DNA of 64,000 nt from Peromyscus leucopus. Lineage: Eukaryota > Chordata > Mammalia > Rodentia > Cricetidae. Shown here one piece after another: positions 23,006 through 34,741 of this stretch (within the stretch, counting starts at the first letter, position 1; every line of letters starts with the position of its first letter). The DNA lies in the NCBI RefSeq assembly GCF_004664715.2, contig NC_051070.1, positions 68,762,200 through 68,826,199 of the forward strand, written 5' to 3'. A program made the position numbers and the translations under genes. The notes under the pieces were generated by a model. The model was not told where the DNA came from, did no database searches, and saw nothing but the letters and a program-made list of their open reading frames with translations.

Positions 23006-23197
23006 TTTGAGTGTTTGCCTGCATGCATGTGTACCATGCGTATGCCTGGTGCCCAAGGAGACCAGAAGATGGCATTGGATCCTCTGGGACTGGAGTTACA
23101 GACAATTGTGAGCTGCCCGTAGGGCTGAGAATCAAACCGGGGTCCTCCGCAAAAGCAGTAACTGCTCCAACTCCCAAAGCCATTCCTCCAGCCCCAA
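23005..23197 (-). mobile_element. B2-family SINE
   Basis: Antisense body with GCATGCATGTGTACCATG and a reversed head near CCATTCCTCCAGCCCC. Confidence 0.75.
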
Positions 23198-23218
23198 GAT
23201 AAAATGGCTTACATCTTA

Positions 23219-23375
23219 TGACCGGGCGATGGTGGCACACACCTTTAATCCCAGCACTCGGGAGGCAGAGGCAGGCGGATCTCTGTGAGTTCGAGGACAG
23301 CCTGGGCTACCAAGTGAGTTCCAGGACAGCCAGGGCTACACAGGGAAACCCTATTTCAAAAAAATAAAAACAACA
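23219..23375 (+). mobile_element. B1 SINE
   Basis: Full-length B1 with CTACACAGGGAAACCC and an A-rich tail. Confidence 0.9.
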
Positions 23376-23599
23376 AAAAGACGTCTTCCATGAGCTGGGA
23401 TGTGTGCTCGCTCTGCCGGCATGAAGAGGACCTAAGCCAGGCCTCCATGAGCTTCTGGACATCACTGTCATGACGACCCACTTCCCTAGCCGTCCTTTCT
23501 TGGCCCACTCATGGGTGAAGGGCGACAGAGTAAAGTCCCCTTTTCAGTCAGAGAAAGGGAGAGGAAAAACCTAGACATTCACAGGATATAGTTGTTTGT

Positions 23600-23601
<2 letters not shown>

Positions 23602-23647
<46 letters not shown>
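23602..23647 (+). repeat. (CA)n microsatellite
   Basis: About 22 perfect CA units. Confidence 0.98.
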
Positions 23648-23648
<1 letters not shown>

Positions 23649-23854
23649 TTCATTCTCTCCCTCTACATCTCTATGCAAGGGATCAAATGTAAAGCCCCGA
23701 GCGTGCTAACAAGAACAACAAAAAGCCTCTCTCTCTTGAGGCTCCCTACTTTCTGTAACTCTTCGAGGAGCCCGCACCTATATACCCAGGGTGCATCTGA
23801 TTTTCTTTTTCCTAAAAAAAGTCTTCCTCTTACTTTTGAATATGAAAGTCCTTT

Positions 23855-23989
23855 TTTTGGAGGGGGGCGTGGTTTTCGAGACAGGGTCTCTCTGTGTAGT
23901 TTTGTGCCTGTCCTGGATCTCGCTTTGTAGACCAGGCTGGCCTCCAACTCACAGAGATCTGCCTGGCTCAGCTGGGATTAAAGGCGCGG

Positions 23990-24056
<67 letters not shown>

Positions 24057-24060
24057 GCTA
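23855..24060 (-). mobile_element. B1 SINE whose 5' end has become a (CCG)n tract
   Basis: An antisense B1 body is intact to AAAGGCGCGGG, after which the usual CCACCACCGCCC end is replaced by a long CCG run. Confidence 0.9.
23991..24055 (+). repeat. (CCG)n trinucleotide repeat, about 21 units
   Basis: Uninterrupted CCG on the + strand (CGG on the - strand) for 65 bp, ending CCGCCAGC. Confidence 0.98.
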
Positions 24061-24097
24061 CGAAAGCCTTATTAACACCCCTCCAAAACAAGCAATC

Positions 24098-24335
24098 GGG
24101 CTGGGGAGACAGCTCAGCGGTAAGCGCACTTGCTGCACAAGCGTGGGTCTGCCTCAAATCTCCAGCACCCATGTAAAACACTAGGCGGGCCACACACACC
24201 TTTCACCCCGGTGATGTGGGGGGAAGAGACAGGAAGACCCCTGAGCTTGGGGGATGCTAGCCGGTTCAGTGAGAGACCCCATCTTGACAGAATGAGGTCC
24301 AAAGTGATAGAGTAGTATACCTAATGTCCTCCTCT
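24098..24335 (+). mobile_element. ID/B4-like SINE
   Basis: tRNA-like head (GCTGGGGAGACAGCTCAG) followed by a long diverged body that ends near GTCTACACATACAC. Confidence 0.65.
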
Positions 24336-24339
24336 GGTC

Positions 24340-24340
<1 letters not shown>

Positions 24341-24398
<58 letters not shown>
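24341..24398 (+). repeat. (CA)n microsatellite
   Basis: About 27 CA units at the tail of the preceding SINE. Confidence 0.97.
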
Positions 24399-24399
<1 letters not shown>

Positions 24400-24461
24400 G
24401 GTGGGGAGTGTGATAGTCAAGGGCTCTACCAATAACCAGAACCCAGCCCTCAGGACACAGT

Positions 24462-24655
24462 TTTTTGTTTTGGTCTAGTTTGGCTTGCGGTTTGTTGTTT
24501 CTGTTTGTTTGTTTGTTTTGGTTTTTTGAGACAGGGTTTCTCTGTGTAGCCCTAAGTGTTCTGGATCTCAGTCTGTAGACCAGGCTGGCCTGGAACTCAC
24601 AGATCCACCTGCCCCTGCCTCCCAAGTGCTGGGATTAAGGTATGCACCACCACCC
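24462..24655 (-). mobile_element. B1 SINE
   Basis: Antisense B1 with a long (GTTT)n-type tail. Confidence 0.85.
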
Positions 24656-24659
24656 ATAG

Positions 24660-25290
24660 TTCTTAAAGAAAGCTATCTTTACTAAATTATTCCTTCTCCT
24701 GTCAGTGAGAAGGAAAAGCCCAGCTCACCAGCATTATGGTCCAGCCTGGCTCACTTTCCCTTCCAGAGCCCAGTTCATCTCTCAGCCACCTCAGCATTGT
24801 GCTATGGTCAGCAGCAGAGGCATTGCAGAGCCAAGGTACAAATGATGACTATTGAATTAGCAAATAACACTGCCAAGCCTGGCCAGCACCCTGCAACAGT
24901 GGCAGTCGGCTACCAAATTCAATATTGATACACTGTGTATAGTCTTCTGGGACCATCACTCTGCCCAACAAGGATTCTCTAAGCCTCCTACCATCTGTGG
25001 CAAAGAAGAGGGGTATGGACAGGGATGGCCACTGGGAGTGAAATACAGGGGGTCAAGCAGAGGAAGAGAAAGTACTCAGTGCTCACTACTTCTAGAGATT
25101 CCCAACGGGCACTACCTACTTTCACCCTCCGACCCAGACATGCACCCCATGTTAGGGCCTCTGCACCAGCTAGTCTCTGGGCATTTCCACATGACTACAC
25201 AGCCAGCCACCTGCCTTCCTGCTCTTTGTTGGCTCTGATGGCTTCCCTGGGTTGTCAACTTTTGGAATGAACACTTGGAATGAACTACAA
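24660..25290. other. Unique intergenic sequence
   Basis: No repeat or gene recognised. Confidence 0.4.
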
Positions 25291-25299
25291 TCCAGAAAT

Positions 25300-25740
25300 G
25301 GAGGGCACACTGGTGAGATTATTTTTGTCCCCTTGGTATGAAGTGGGTGAATCCATTTCTAGTCCAGACCTTTGAGGTAGGAAGATGCTCTGGATCTTGA
25401 TGCAGGAAGACACACTTTTTATCTGGGCCACACCTTCTGCCGGAAGCCTGTATAAGGAGATGGAAGAAGGAAGCTTTTGCTCTTTGCCTGCTTGCTCTTG
25501 CCTTGGTAGCCAGTCCACTCCTTCGCTGGTACTAGAGTCTTCTTCAGGATTCCAGCGTCTACTGAAGACCAGCAGAGACATCCAGCCTTGTGGACTGAGC
25601 AACTTCTGGATTCTTGGACTTTCCTATCATAGCCAGCCATTGTTAGATTAGTTGGACCGTAGCCTGTAAGACATTCTAATAAATTCCTTTCCTATATGAA
25701 TAGAAAGAGAGATTCATTCCATAAATCCTGCACTCTAGAG
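25300..25740 (+). mobile_element. LTR-like rodent repeat
   Basis: Recalled as a common rodent repeat. It has a TATAAGG box near 25451 and an AATAAA near 25678, about 230 bp apart, consistent with a solo LTR. Family name and boundaries are uncertain; it has no coding capacity. Confidence 0.5.
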
Positions 25741-26052
25741 AGCCCTGCCTAATACGCTGGCTGAGGCCTATCCTCATCTCCCTCTTTAGTACAGCACTCT
25801 GTTCCCTTCACTAGATTCCCTTTACTGGGTTCTTTCTCCCCATCACCTGCATTATCTCCTGACATAGTTCATAACCTGATCATTACGTTTGCTGTCCGTC
25901 TCCTGTCTCACCTGTGGCAAGCACGCGTTACAAGGGGGAGGACCTTGGCTTCGTTCATTTGCTGGCCTAACCCTAGGCACCAACAGTGCTGGGCACAGGA
26001 GGGGCCCGACCAGTGGAGTGGGCATTCTCTTTCTCACCAGAGCCGGTGCAAC

Positions 26053-26594
26053 AGAGGACTGACTCCCGCAAGTACACCGGGGACACACGAGTGTGCACAT
26101 TCAGAGGACTGACTCCCACAGGTACACCTGGGACACACGAGTGTGCACATTCAGAGGACTGACTCCCACAAGTACACCGGGGACACACGAGTGTGCACAT
26201 TCAGAGGACTGACCCCCGCAAGTACACCGGGGACACACGAGTGTGCACATTCAGAGGACTGACCCCCGCAAGTACACCGGGGACACACGAGTGTGCACAT
26301 TCAGAGGACTGACTCCTGCAAGTACACCGGGGACACACGAGTGTGCACATTCAGAGGACTGACTCCTGCAAGTACACCGGGGACACACGAGTGTGCACAT
26401 TCAGAGGACTGACTCCTGCAAGTACACCGGGGACACACGAGTGTGCACAGAGGACTGACCCCCACAAGTACACCGGGGACACACGAGTGTGCACAGAGGA
26501 CTGACCCCCACAAGTACACCGGGGACACACGAGTGTGCACATTCAGAGGACTGACCCCCGCAAGTACACCGGGGACACACGAGTGTGCACATTT
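26053..26594 (+). repeat. 50-bp minisatellite, 11 copies
   Basis: Units begin AGAGGACTGACTCC and end GTGTGCACATTC. Starts are at 26053, 26103, 26153, 26203, 26253, 26303, 26353, 26403, 26449, 26495 and 26545. Two units (26403 and 26449) lack the final ATTC and are 46 bp. Sequence variants (CTCCCGCA, CTCCTGCA, CCCCCGCA, CCCCCACA) fall in adjacent groups. Confidence 0.97.
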
Positions 26595-26624
26595 GCCACA
26601 CAGAAAAAAGCAAATAAAAATAAA

Positions 26625-27020
26625 TGTTTGCTGTGGAATGGTCTGTATGTCAAATTGCTCTGATTGGTCAATAAATAAAACACTGGTTGGCCAGTGACCA
26701 GGCAGGAAGTAGGTGGGACAAGGAGAGAGGAGAATTCTGGGAAGCAGAACGCTGAGGCAGAGAGACACTGCAGCCGCCGCCATGACCAGCAGCATGTGAA
26801 GACGCCGGTAAGCCACCAGCCACGTGGCAAGGTATAGATTTATGGAAATGGATTAATTTAAGCTATAAGAACAGTTAGCAAGAAGCCTGCCACGGCCATA
26901 CAGTTTGTAAGCAATATCAGTCTCTGTGTTTACTTGGTTGGGTCTGAGCGGCTGTGGGACTGGCGGGTGACAGAGATTTGTCCTGACTGTGGGCAAGGCA
27001 GGAAAACTCAAGCTACAAAT
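26625..27020 (+). mobile_element. Probable solo LTR (ERV-like repeat)
   Basis: About 400 bp opening with GTGGAATGGTCTGTATG, with an early ATTGG and AATAAA, and closing near GGGCAAGGCAGGAAAACTC. I recall this as a recurring repeat in non-Mus rodents. No clear target duplication was found and there is no coding sequence. Confidence 0.5.
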
Positions 27021-27260
27021 GTTCATTTTTTAAAAGAATTGTCTGATTAGTTTGTTGACCTTGCTTATTCCCAGACCGTCCTTCAGAGACCTTAATTCAA
27101 AGGGACGGGGAAGGGCCTTCACCCTGACAACTCTCCCCAGGTCCCTGTCCCCAGGATGGTGGGCTACACCTTGAGGATCTTTAGTGCAGGCAACTGGAAG
27201 ATTCTCTTTCTTCTGTGAATCCACTCAATATCGGTTTATGGCACAGCCCTGAGACTAGGA
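27020..27260. other. Unique intergenic sequence
   Basis: No repeat or gene recognised. Confidence 0.4.
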
Positions 27261-27409
27261 CCAAATATATACATACATACAAACATACATACATATATAC
27301 ATACATACAAACAGGAAGAGTGGAGTGGGCGTTCTTTTTTTTTCATCAGAGGCAGAAAAACTAAAGTAGTGTACAGAGAGACATGCAAAAAAAACTGATG
27401 GAGTGGCAG

Positions 27410-27576
27410 GCTGGAGAGATGGCTCAGAGGTTAAGAGCACTGGCTGTTCTTCCAGAGGTCCTGAGTTCAATTCCCAGCACCCACATGGTGGCTAACAACC
27501 ATCTGTAATGAGATCTGGTGCCCTCCTCTGGTGAGTATGCAAAACAGCACACTCACACATAAAATAAATAAAACTT
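27410..27576 (+). mobile_element. B2-family SINE
   Basis: Head GGCTGGAGAGATGGCTCAG and tail AAATAAATAAAAC. It includes CCCTCCTCTGGTG, the CTCF-like core common in B2. Confidence 0.93.
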
Positions 27577-27596
27577 AGAACTGATGAACTGAGTCA

Positions 27597-27745
27597 GGAG
27601 GTGGTGGCGCACCCCTTTAATCCAGCACTCAGGAGGCAGAGGCAGGCAGATCTCTGTGAGAGGCTAGCCTGGTCTACAGAGCCAGTTCCAGGACAGCCAG
27701 GGCTACACAGAGAAACCCTGTCTCAAAACAACAACATAAGAACAG
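27597..27745 (+). mobile_element. B1 SINE
   Basis: Near full length with a small internal deletion around the GAGTTC box. Confidence 0.9.
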
Positions 27746-28560
27746 TGGAAGTCACCTTCCTCCATTCGTTTTATGTGAAGAGAACAGGCTCAAACGAGGG
27801 AGAGAGCCGGGCCTGGCCTCCGCTGGAAGCCCTCCAAAGCCAGGCACAGCACAGACTCTTCCTCAGACACGTTAATGGACAAAGTTGAAGGGATCCAATA
27901 TTCCAACCCTGGACTTTGCTGTTGCACTGGGCAGCTGCTCCCTTCCAGGAAGTTGTCCTCAATGGCACAAAACAACACACCTCCACCAGATCTCAGTTCG
28001 TGGACAGACTCCAGGCCTTTCTAGAACAGAGGCCTGGAAGAAGGAAAACAAGCCCAAGGGGAGAAGGTCATCAAGATGTCCCAGTGCCCACAGCACACAC
28101 GGCCTCTGTAAGTCCACAGGCAGAGCAATACAGGAAGGTGCAGCCAGGGCCAGGGCACTGCAGGCCTTCCTCTGGTCTGTTCTCCTCTGTCCTTACAGAT
28201 CTGACTAGAGAAAGCATTCTTCCTGCTCATCCACCCAGAAGAGAGGATGAGTCACTCCTGTGAGGCCAGGTCCCAGGACCAGAGGTCAAAAGGAGCCCAG
28301 GCCGCCTCTTCTTCAGCTTCATAACCGTCTGTCACCTGAAGGGTCCAGAGACCAGCTTCACTTCCTTCAACATGAGAAATCGTAATAGTGATATCTTTCA
28401 CTTTGCATTTCATCTGCAGCAGGAATACACTAACTAAGCCAGTCAACAGTTCTGTGAAATGGGGGCTATCCTTCTACCCATATTACATATGGAGAAACTG
28501 AGGCAAGAAGTTCACCACTGGGAGAAACAGCTAAGATTCCAGCTAGGCTGCCTGAGCTTC
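27746..28560. other. Unique intergenic sequence
   Basis: About 800 bp without SINEs and with no convincing gene or RNA. Confidence 0.4.
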
Positions 28561-29210
28561 AGAGCCCAATTTTGCTTGTTTGCTTGTTTATTTGTTTGTT
28601 TGTTTAGAGACAGCCACCTTACTGTTTCTCCCAGGCTGGCCCAAATTCAAGATCCCCCTGCCTCAGCCTACCAAGCGTTGGGATTAACAGGTCGGCAGCA
28701 CCACGCTAGCTTACTCTTAACTCTATTGCTTGCTCATTCTAAGTCTATAGACAGAATCTCTGTTGCTCTAAGTAGCAAATCCAAGACTGGTTCTAAGTCT
28801 CCCCAGTTCCAGGACTGTGCAGGGACTTGAGTTCCCACCTCTGCACCAAGAGCAGGAAGGAGTATCACGAGTCAGCAGGGTTTCCAGACCTACTCAGTTA
28901 GATGAACTGGAAGTACTTTAGGCCCCTAGGCAAGGTGGTCTCCTATGTCCTACACTAGATGATCTAACCTAGAATACTTCTCGTCCAGTTGGTCTTACAT
29001 TTGTATCACTCACAGTCACTCAATGCACAATTAATAAGTGTCTACACAATGCAAGGAATTATGCTAGGCCTGCAAAAGAGCAATCATCCACACACACACA
29101 AAAAACTAAAAGCAAACTGTTGCTATGCAGCAGAAGGAATAAGAAAACGACATTCAGGAGACAGGTCGGAAAAGATAATTGTACATATGGTGCATTAAGA
29201 AGAGAGCTGG

Positions 29211-29253
29211 GGGCTGGAGAGACGGCTCAATGGTTAGCAAGCCTTGCTGCTTC

Positions 29254-29307
<54 letters not shown>

Positions 29308-29485
29308 ACCGGACCTAGCTTTAGATCTCAGCACCTACATGGCAGTTCACAACTCCAGTGCCAGGGGACCTGACACCCACCTTTGGCCTCTAAGGGCACC
29401 AGGCACACATATGGTGCATATTCATACATGCAGATGAAACACTTCTACACATAAAAGGTAATATAAATAAAAACAAATAAATCTT
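29211..29485 (+). mobile_element. B2-family SINE containing a CTG expansion
   Basis: Head GGGGCTGGAGAGACGGCTC and body after 29308 are B2. The normal GAGCACTGGCTGCTCTTCC section is replaced by the CTG tract. Confidence 0.85.
29259..29306 (+). repeat. (CTG)16 trinucleotide repeat
   Basis: Sixteen uninterrupted CTG units, preceded by CTTCTG variants. Confidence 0.98.
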
Positions 29486-29613
29486 TGAAATAAGAGTGAG
29501 TTTTGCCACACCTAATGGTACAATATCAACACTTTGGAGGCTACGGCAAGAAGATTGAGAGTTTGTGATGGCCTGAGCTACAAGATAACACCTGTCTTAA
29601 AAATTAAATTAAA

Positions 29614-29777
29614 GCCGGGCGGTGGTGGCGCACGCCTTTAGTCCCAGCACTCGGGAGGCAGAGGCAGGCGGATCTTTGTGAGTTCGAGGCCAGCCTGGGC
29701 TACCAAGTGAGTTCCAGGAAAGGCGCAAAGCTACACAGAGAAACCCTGTCTCGAAAAACCAAAAAAAAAAAAAAATT
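29614..29777 (+). mobile_element. B1 SINE
   Basis: Young-looking copy with the GGAAAGGCGCAAAGC variant and a long A tail. Confidence 0.95.
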
Positions 29778-30495
29778 AAATTAAAACAGTGGGCTCTGGG
29801 TCCCAGCTGTTTCTCTATGAACCTCCCCTTGCCTCAGTTTCTCTGTATGTAATATGGGTGAATAGCCTCTTTCACAGAGCTGTCACCTACATGTGCTGGC
29901 ATGGCACCTGACATAGAGGAAACACTAAGTGCAAGGTGGTCACCATTACAATCGCTGCCATTGAAGGAAAGAAGCTAGTCTCTAGAGGCTGCGGCTGACC
30001 GTCAAGAAATGTCAATGTTACTCTGAGGTCACTGACAACAACCCAAACATTTCACCAAGGGTCTAATGACAAGTCTGTGCTCCAGACAGGGGACTTCAGG
30101 ACCTAACAGGGGGGCAGAGTTGAACAGGGACAGAACCAGAGGCAGAGCCTTCAGGAGGCTCTAGGTGTTGACGTTTCAGCTGATTTTAGAGAAACAAAAA
30201 TAATGGGAACAACTTGCCTCAACTGTGTATAAGGAGTAAGTAAAAAAAATGTAGAATGATGGTCTGTGCTTGGAGGCATCAGGAAGACAATGGAGCCACC
30301 TAGCAAAAGAGCGACAAAAAGAAGCGGGTCTGACAAGAAAATAATGGAGCTGGCTTAAAAAACATGAAGATGAAGTGTATTTGAGTCATCCAAGTGGAAG
30401 TAACCACTAAGCAGATATTGGAAACTCAAGGAAGAATTCTGGGCTCATAGAGTCTTAGGAGATGTTAGGAAACTGATGTTGTTAAAACTAAGAAG
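29778..30495. other. Unique intergenic sequence
   Basis: No SINE, gene or RNA recognised. Confidence 0.4.
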
Positions 30496-30498
30496 TGG

Positions 30499-30735
30499 GG
30501 GCTGGAGGGATGGCTTATTAGTTAAGAGCATACACTGTTCCTCCAGAGGACCCGGGTTCAATCCCCAGCGTCACATCGGGTGGCTCACATCCACAACCTC
30601 CAGCTCCTGGGGATCCAACACCCTTTTCTGACCTCTGTTGGCACCCCCCCCACACACACACACAGCATACACCATACACAGAGACACACATACACACATA
30701 TACACGGATTAAAATGAAAACAAGCCTTTAAAAAA
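30499..30735 (+). mobile_element. B2-family SINE
   Basis: Head GGGGCTGGAGGGATGGC and a CA-rich tail. Confidence 0.85.
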
Positions 30736-30892
30736 CCTACAGAAGTAAATGGTATCACTCCATGACATGATCCTAAGTGAGAACAGAAGTAAAGGATGGG
30801 CTCAGGGCTCAAGGCATCAGGGGACAGAGCATCATAGGCCTGAGGCCAACCTGGGAATCAGCTCTAGGCCAGCCTGAGAAACAAAACCAGCC

Positions 30893-31005
30893 AGGTAGCT
30901 AGACATGGGGGTACATGCCTTTCATTCCCAGCACTGGGGAGGCAGAGGCAAAGTTCTAGGCCCCAAGATGACACAGTAAGACCCTGTCTCGAAAACAAAA
31001 CAAAG
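30893..31005 (+). mobile_element. B1 SINE (old)
   Basis: Diverged B1 with CCCAGCACTGGGGAGGCAG. Confidence 0.7.
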
Positions 31006-31156
31006 TCACCCAGGTCTGGTGGCTCAGGCTTGTAAACCTAGCTGCTGGGGAAGCTAAGGCGGGAAGATTGCATGTTCGAGGCGTGTCTGGACCACAGTGA
31101 ATCCAAGGACAATTTTTTTCTAAAACATTGGGTATTTTTTAGAAAAAGACTTATTT

Positions 31157-31505
<349 letters not shown>

Positions 31506-31692
31506 AGTCTTTCTTTCTTTCTTTTTTTTTTTTTTGTTTTTTTGTTTTTTTGAGACAGGGTTTCTCTGTGCAGCTTTGCGCCTTTCCTGGAACTCACTTT
31601 TGGAGACCAGGCTGGCCTCGAACTCACAGAGATCTGCCTGGCTCTGCCTCCCGAGTGCTGGGACTAAAGGCGTGCGCCACCACCGCCCAGCA
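31506..31692 (-). mobile_element. B1 SINE
   Basis: Antisense B1 with long T tail and GCAGCTTTGCGCCTTTCC. Confidence 0.93.
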
Positions 31693-31719
31693 AAGTCTTT
31701 CTTAAAAAAGAAAAGACTT

Positions 31720-31890
31720 ATGTCTTTTTAATTTATATGTGTGTTTTGTATGGATGTATGTTTGTGCACTGCATGCATGCACTGTCCATGGCGTTGGTTG
31801 TAAGCAGCCATATTAGTACTGGGAATTGAACCCAGGTCCTCTGGGAGAACAGCCAGTGTGCTTAACCACCGAGCCATCTCTCCAAGCCCC
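31720..31890 (-). mobile_element. B2-family SINE
   Basis: Reversed body ending GAGCCATCTCTCCAAGCCCC. Confidence 0.85.
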
Positions 31891-31989
31891 ATCCTAGGTA
31901 AAATAAAAAGTAAAGCAGCCTGAGGATTTTTTTTTTTTTATTGGCAGAACACTTGCCTACAATGCACTAGGTATTAAAAGAAAAGAAGG

Positions 31990-32148
31990 AGGTGGAGGAG
32001 GAGGAGGAGGAGGAGGAGGAGAAGAAGAAGAAGAGGAGAAGAAGAAGAAGAAGAAAGAAGAAGAAGAAGAAGAAGAAAAGAAGAAGAAGAAGAAGAAGAA
32101 GAAGAAGAAGAAGAAGAAGAAGAAGAAGAAGAAGAAGAAGAAGAAGAA
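31990..32148 (+). repeat. GGA/GAA purine triplet tract
   Basis: About 160 bp without a pyrimidine after the first GGTGG: (GGA)n, then a mix, then a long (GAA)n from about 32080. Confidence 0.98.
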
Positions 32149-32504
32149 ACATAAGGAACTCCAACCAAAAAAGAACCTAGGAAAAAAGAGAGGCACAAAG
32201 ACAAGGGTGTGAGTAACAGAAGAAACCATGGACATGGTTCAAGAAAGAGAGGTCCACAGGATGTCCACAGGACTGGGAAAGGCCCAAGATTTTTTGACTA
32301 TTCCATTTCTTCCCACATGGGTTATTGACTCAGATCATTGCTTAGGACTTCTGTATTTTATGACCCCTATTTTAATACCACTGAAAAAGAAAACCTATTT
32401 ATTTATTCAGTAGGTAAAGACATTTGAGGGCCAAGCCTGAGTTTAATCCCCAGAACCCACATGGTGGTAGAGAATCTGTTCCTGGAAGTCCTCTGGCTTC
32501 CACC

Positions 32505-32621
<117 letters not shown>

Positions 32622-32757
32622 GGGGGGAGGTATTTCAATTCCTGAGACCAAGTCGTTTCAGAGTAATTACTAACCTACACATTCTCTGTCCTTTAATTGC
32701 TACAAGTTGTGCCCAAACCCTTGACTGTAGGCTGTTAGGGTCAGGAAAGGAGATTTC

Positions 32758-32963
32758 TTTGTATTTTTTGTGTACGAGCATTTTGCCCGAATGTGTACCA
32801 CATGTGTGGCTGGTGCCTGTGGAGAGTGAGAAGAGGGAGTCAGATCCTTTGGAACTGCAATTGCAGAAGGTTTCAAGCCTCCACGTACAATACTGAGAAC
32901 TGAACCCGGATCCTCTAGAAGAGCAGCCAGTGCTCTTAACCGCTGAGCCATCTCTCCAGGCCC
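32758..32963 (-). mobile_element. B2/B3-family SINE
   Basis: Reversed body ending GAGCCATCTCTCCAGGCCC. Confidence 0.85.
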
Positions 32964-33231
32964 AGGGAAAGGAGTTCAAAATGCTTTCCTTACCACTCAG
33001 CATCCGAGCTGGAACCAGATGGGTAAGCTGAGCAGTTGGGTCTCCTCTCCTGAACACTTCTTCCTGTCTGGGCACCTGTAGAGTTCCTATTCCGGCGACC
33101 TCCCTAAAGAAGGAAAAAGGTGGGTGTGGAGAAGAGTGGTGGAACTGTGGGCATGGTTTTTCCTTCTTTTATTTTCACTCCGAAAACAAGCAAGCAAGCA
33201 AGGAAACAAAACCTTTTCTTTTTAAAAAAAG

Positions 33232-33438
33232 GATTTATCGTTTTTACTTTATTGTATGGGTTTTGCCTGCATGTAAGGGTACCATGTGCATGTCTGGTAC
33301 CCAGTGGAGGGCAAAAGAGGGCATCAGACCCCCTGAGACTGGAGTTACAGACAGCTGTGAGGTACCATGTGGGTGCTGGGAATTGAACCGAGAAGAACAG
33401 CACAGGCTCTCAACCGCTGAGCCATCTCGCCAGCCCCC
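33232..33438 (-). mobile_element. B2/B3-family SINE
   Basis: Reversed body ending GAGCCATCTCGCCAGCCCCC. Confidence 0.85.
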
Positions 33439-34060
33439 AACTTTCTCTTCTTTGAGACAGGGCTTCACTATGCAGTCCAGACTAGCCTGAAGCTCTTCGG
33501 GCAGACTCTCCTGCCTGCAGAGCCTCCCAGGAGGGAGCTGCTCCTTCTGACGACAAAGGCTGATTGACCGATTAGCATCTCAGTGGCTGCCGAGAGCTGG
33601 GGATGTTGCAAGTCCAGAGCGAAAAGATCTTGGGCCACCTTTAGCCCTCTTAATAGCCATTCATGGGCCTCTGTCGCTGACTGACAGCAAATCACTTTGA
33701 ATGTACAATCAGAGCACTGGCTTCTCTCTGGAATGGCTTAATTCAGCAGACCAGCATCTTCCACCAACCGCAAAGCTAAGAACGTCATCAGATAACATCC
33801 CCACCTTTCTCATGTCCCCACCAACACATGTGAAAGAGTCTGGATTTATAACTTTCTTTGTTCTATTACTAGCTTCCACAGTGGAACACGGAATTTGGGG
33901 TGACCTAAAAATCTGTGCTCTCAGGATATGGTCACATAGTTAGCTTCAGAAGAAACTTTCATCCCCTTTGAGGTGAGAATTGCATTTTCTCATCAACATG
34001 CCACAGTTTCCCAAGGGTTGGAATTACAGATATGTGCCACCATGTTGTAGTAGTTGGCTG
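33439..34060. other. Unique intergenic sequence
   Basis: Possible decayed SINE at the start; otherwise nothing recognised. Confidence 0.35.
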
Positions 34061-34148
34061 GTTTTTTGTTTGTTTGTTTGTTTGTTTTTACTAAATAGTA
34101 AAAAATAAAAAAGAATAAGAATGGAAAAAACAAAAAACAAAACAAAAC

Positions 34149-34345
34149 TGCCAGTCACGGTTGGTGCATGCCTTTAATCCCACCACTTGGGGAAGAGGCA
34201 GTGCAGAAGCAGGTAGATCTCTGAGTTTGAGGCTAGCCTAGTCTACAGAGCAAGTCCCAGGACAGTCAGAGCCACACAGTTTTTTGAGAGCCTGTCTCAA
34301 AAAACAAAATAAACAAACCCAAAAAATAAAAAAAGAAGAAAAAGA
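34149..34345 (+). mobile_element. B1 SINE (old)
   Basis: Diverged B1 with a long A-rich tail. Confidence 0.75.
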
Positions 34346-34354
34346 AAGCCAACT

Positions 34355-34562
34355 GGGAGTGGAGAGATGGGTCAGTGGTTAGGATCACTCACTGCTTTTC
34401 TGGAGAGCCAGAGTTTGATTCCCAGCATCCATATCAGCTGGATCACAACCACTAAGAACTCCAGGTCCTGGGGATCCAACACATCTGACTTCTGTGAGCA
34501 TCTGCACCTACATATACACACCCACACAGACACTTATGTATCTATATAATTTAAAAATTAAA
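34355..34562 (+). mobile_element. B2/B3-family SINE
   Basis: Diverged head GGAGTGGAGAGATGGGTCAG. Confidence 0.8.
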
Positions 34563-34566
34563 GCAA

Positions 34567-34738
34567 TGCCGGGCGGTGGTGGCGCACGCCTTTAATCCCA
34601 GCACTCGGGAGGCAGAGCCAGGTGGATCTCTGTGAGTTCGAGGCCAGCCCGGTCTACAGAGTGAGTTCCAGGAAAGGCGCAAAGCTACACAGAGAAACCC
34701 TGTCTCGAAAAACAAAACAAACAAACAAAAAAAATTAA
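34567..34738 (+). mobile_element. B1 SINE
   Basis: Young copy with the GGAAAGGCGCAAAGC variant. Confidence 0.95.
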
Positions 34739-34741
34739 AGC

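Noticed and set aside
22336..23010. 224-codon open frame on the + strand
   Set aside because: Ends in microsatellite-encoded Ser/Val/Cys repeats; no family resemblance.
26053..26594. CRISPR-like array
   Set aside because: Units are contiguous and nearly identical with no unique spacers, in a mammalian genome.
26301..26816. 171-codon repeat protein on the - strand
   Set aside because: Entirely explained by the 50-bp minisatellite whose frames all lack stops.
27410..27576. tRNA gene
   Set aside because: tRNA-like promoter boxes belong to B2 SINEs, which recur many times across the window and do not fold into a functional tRNA.
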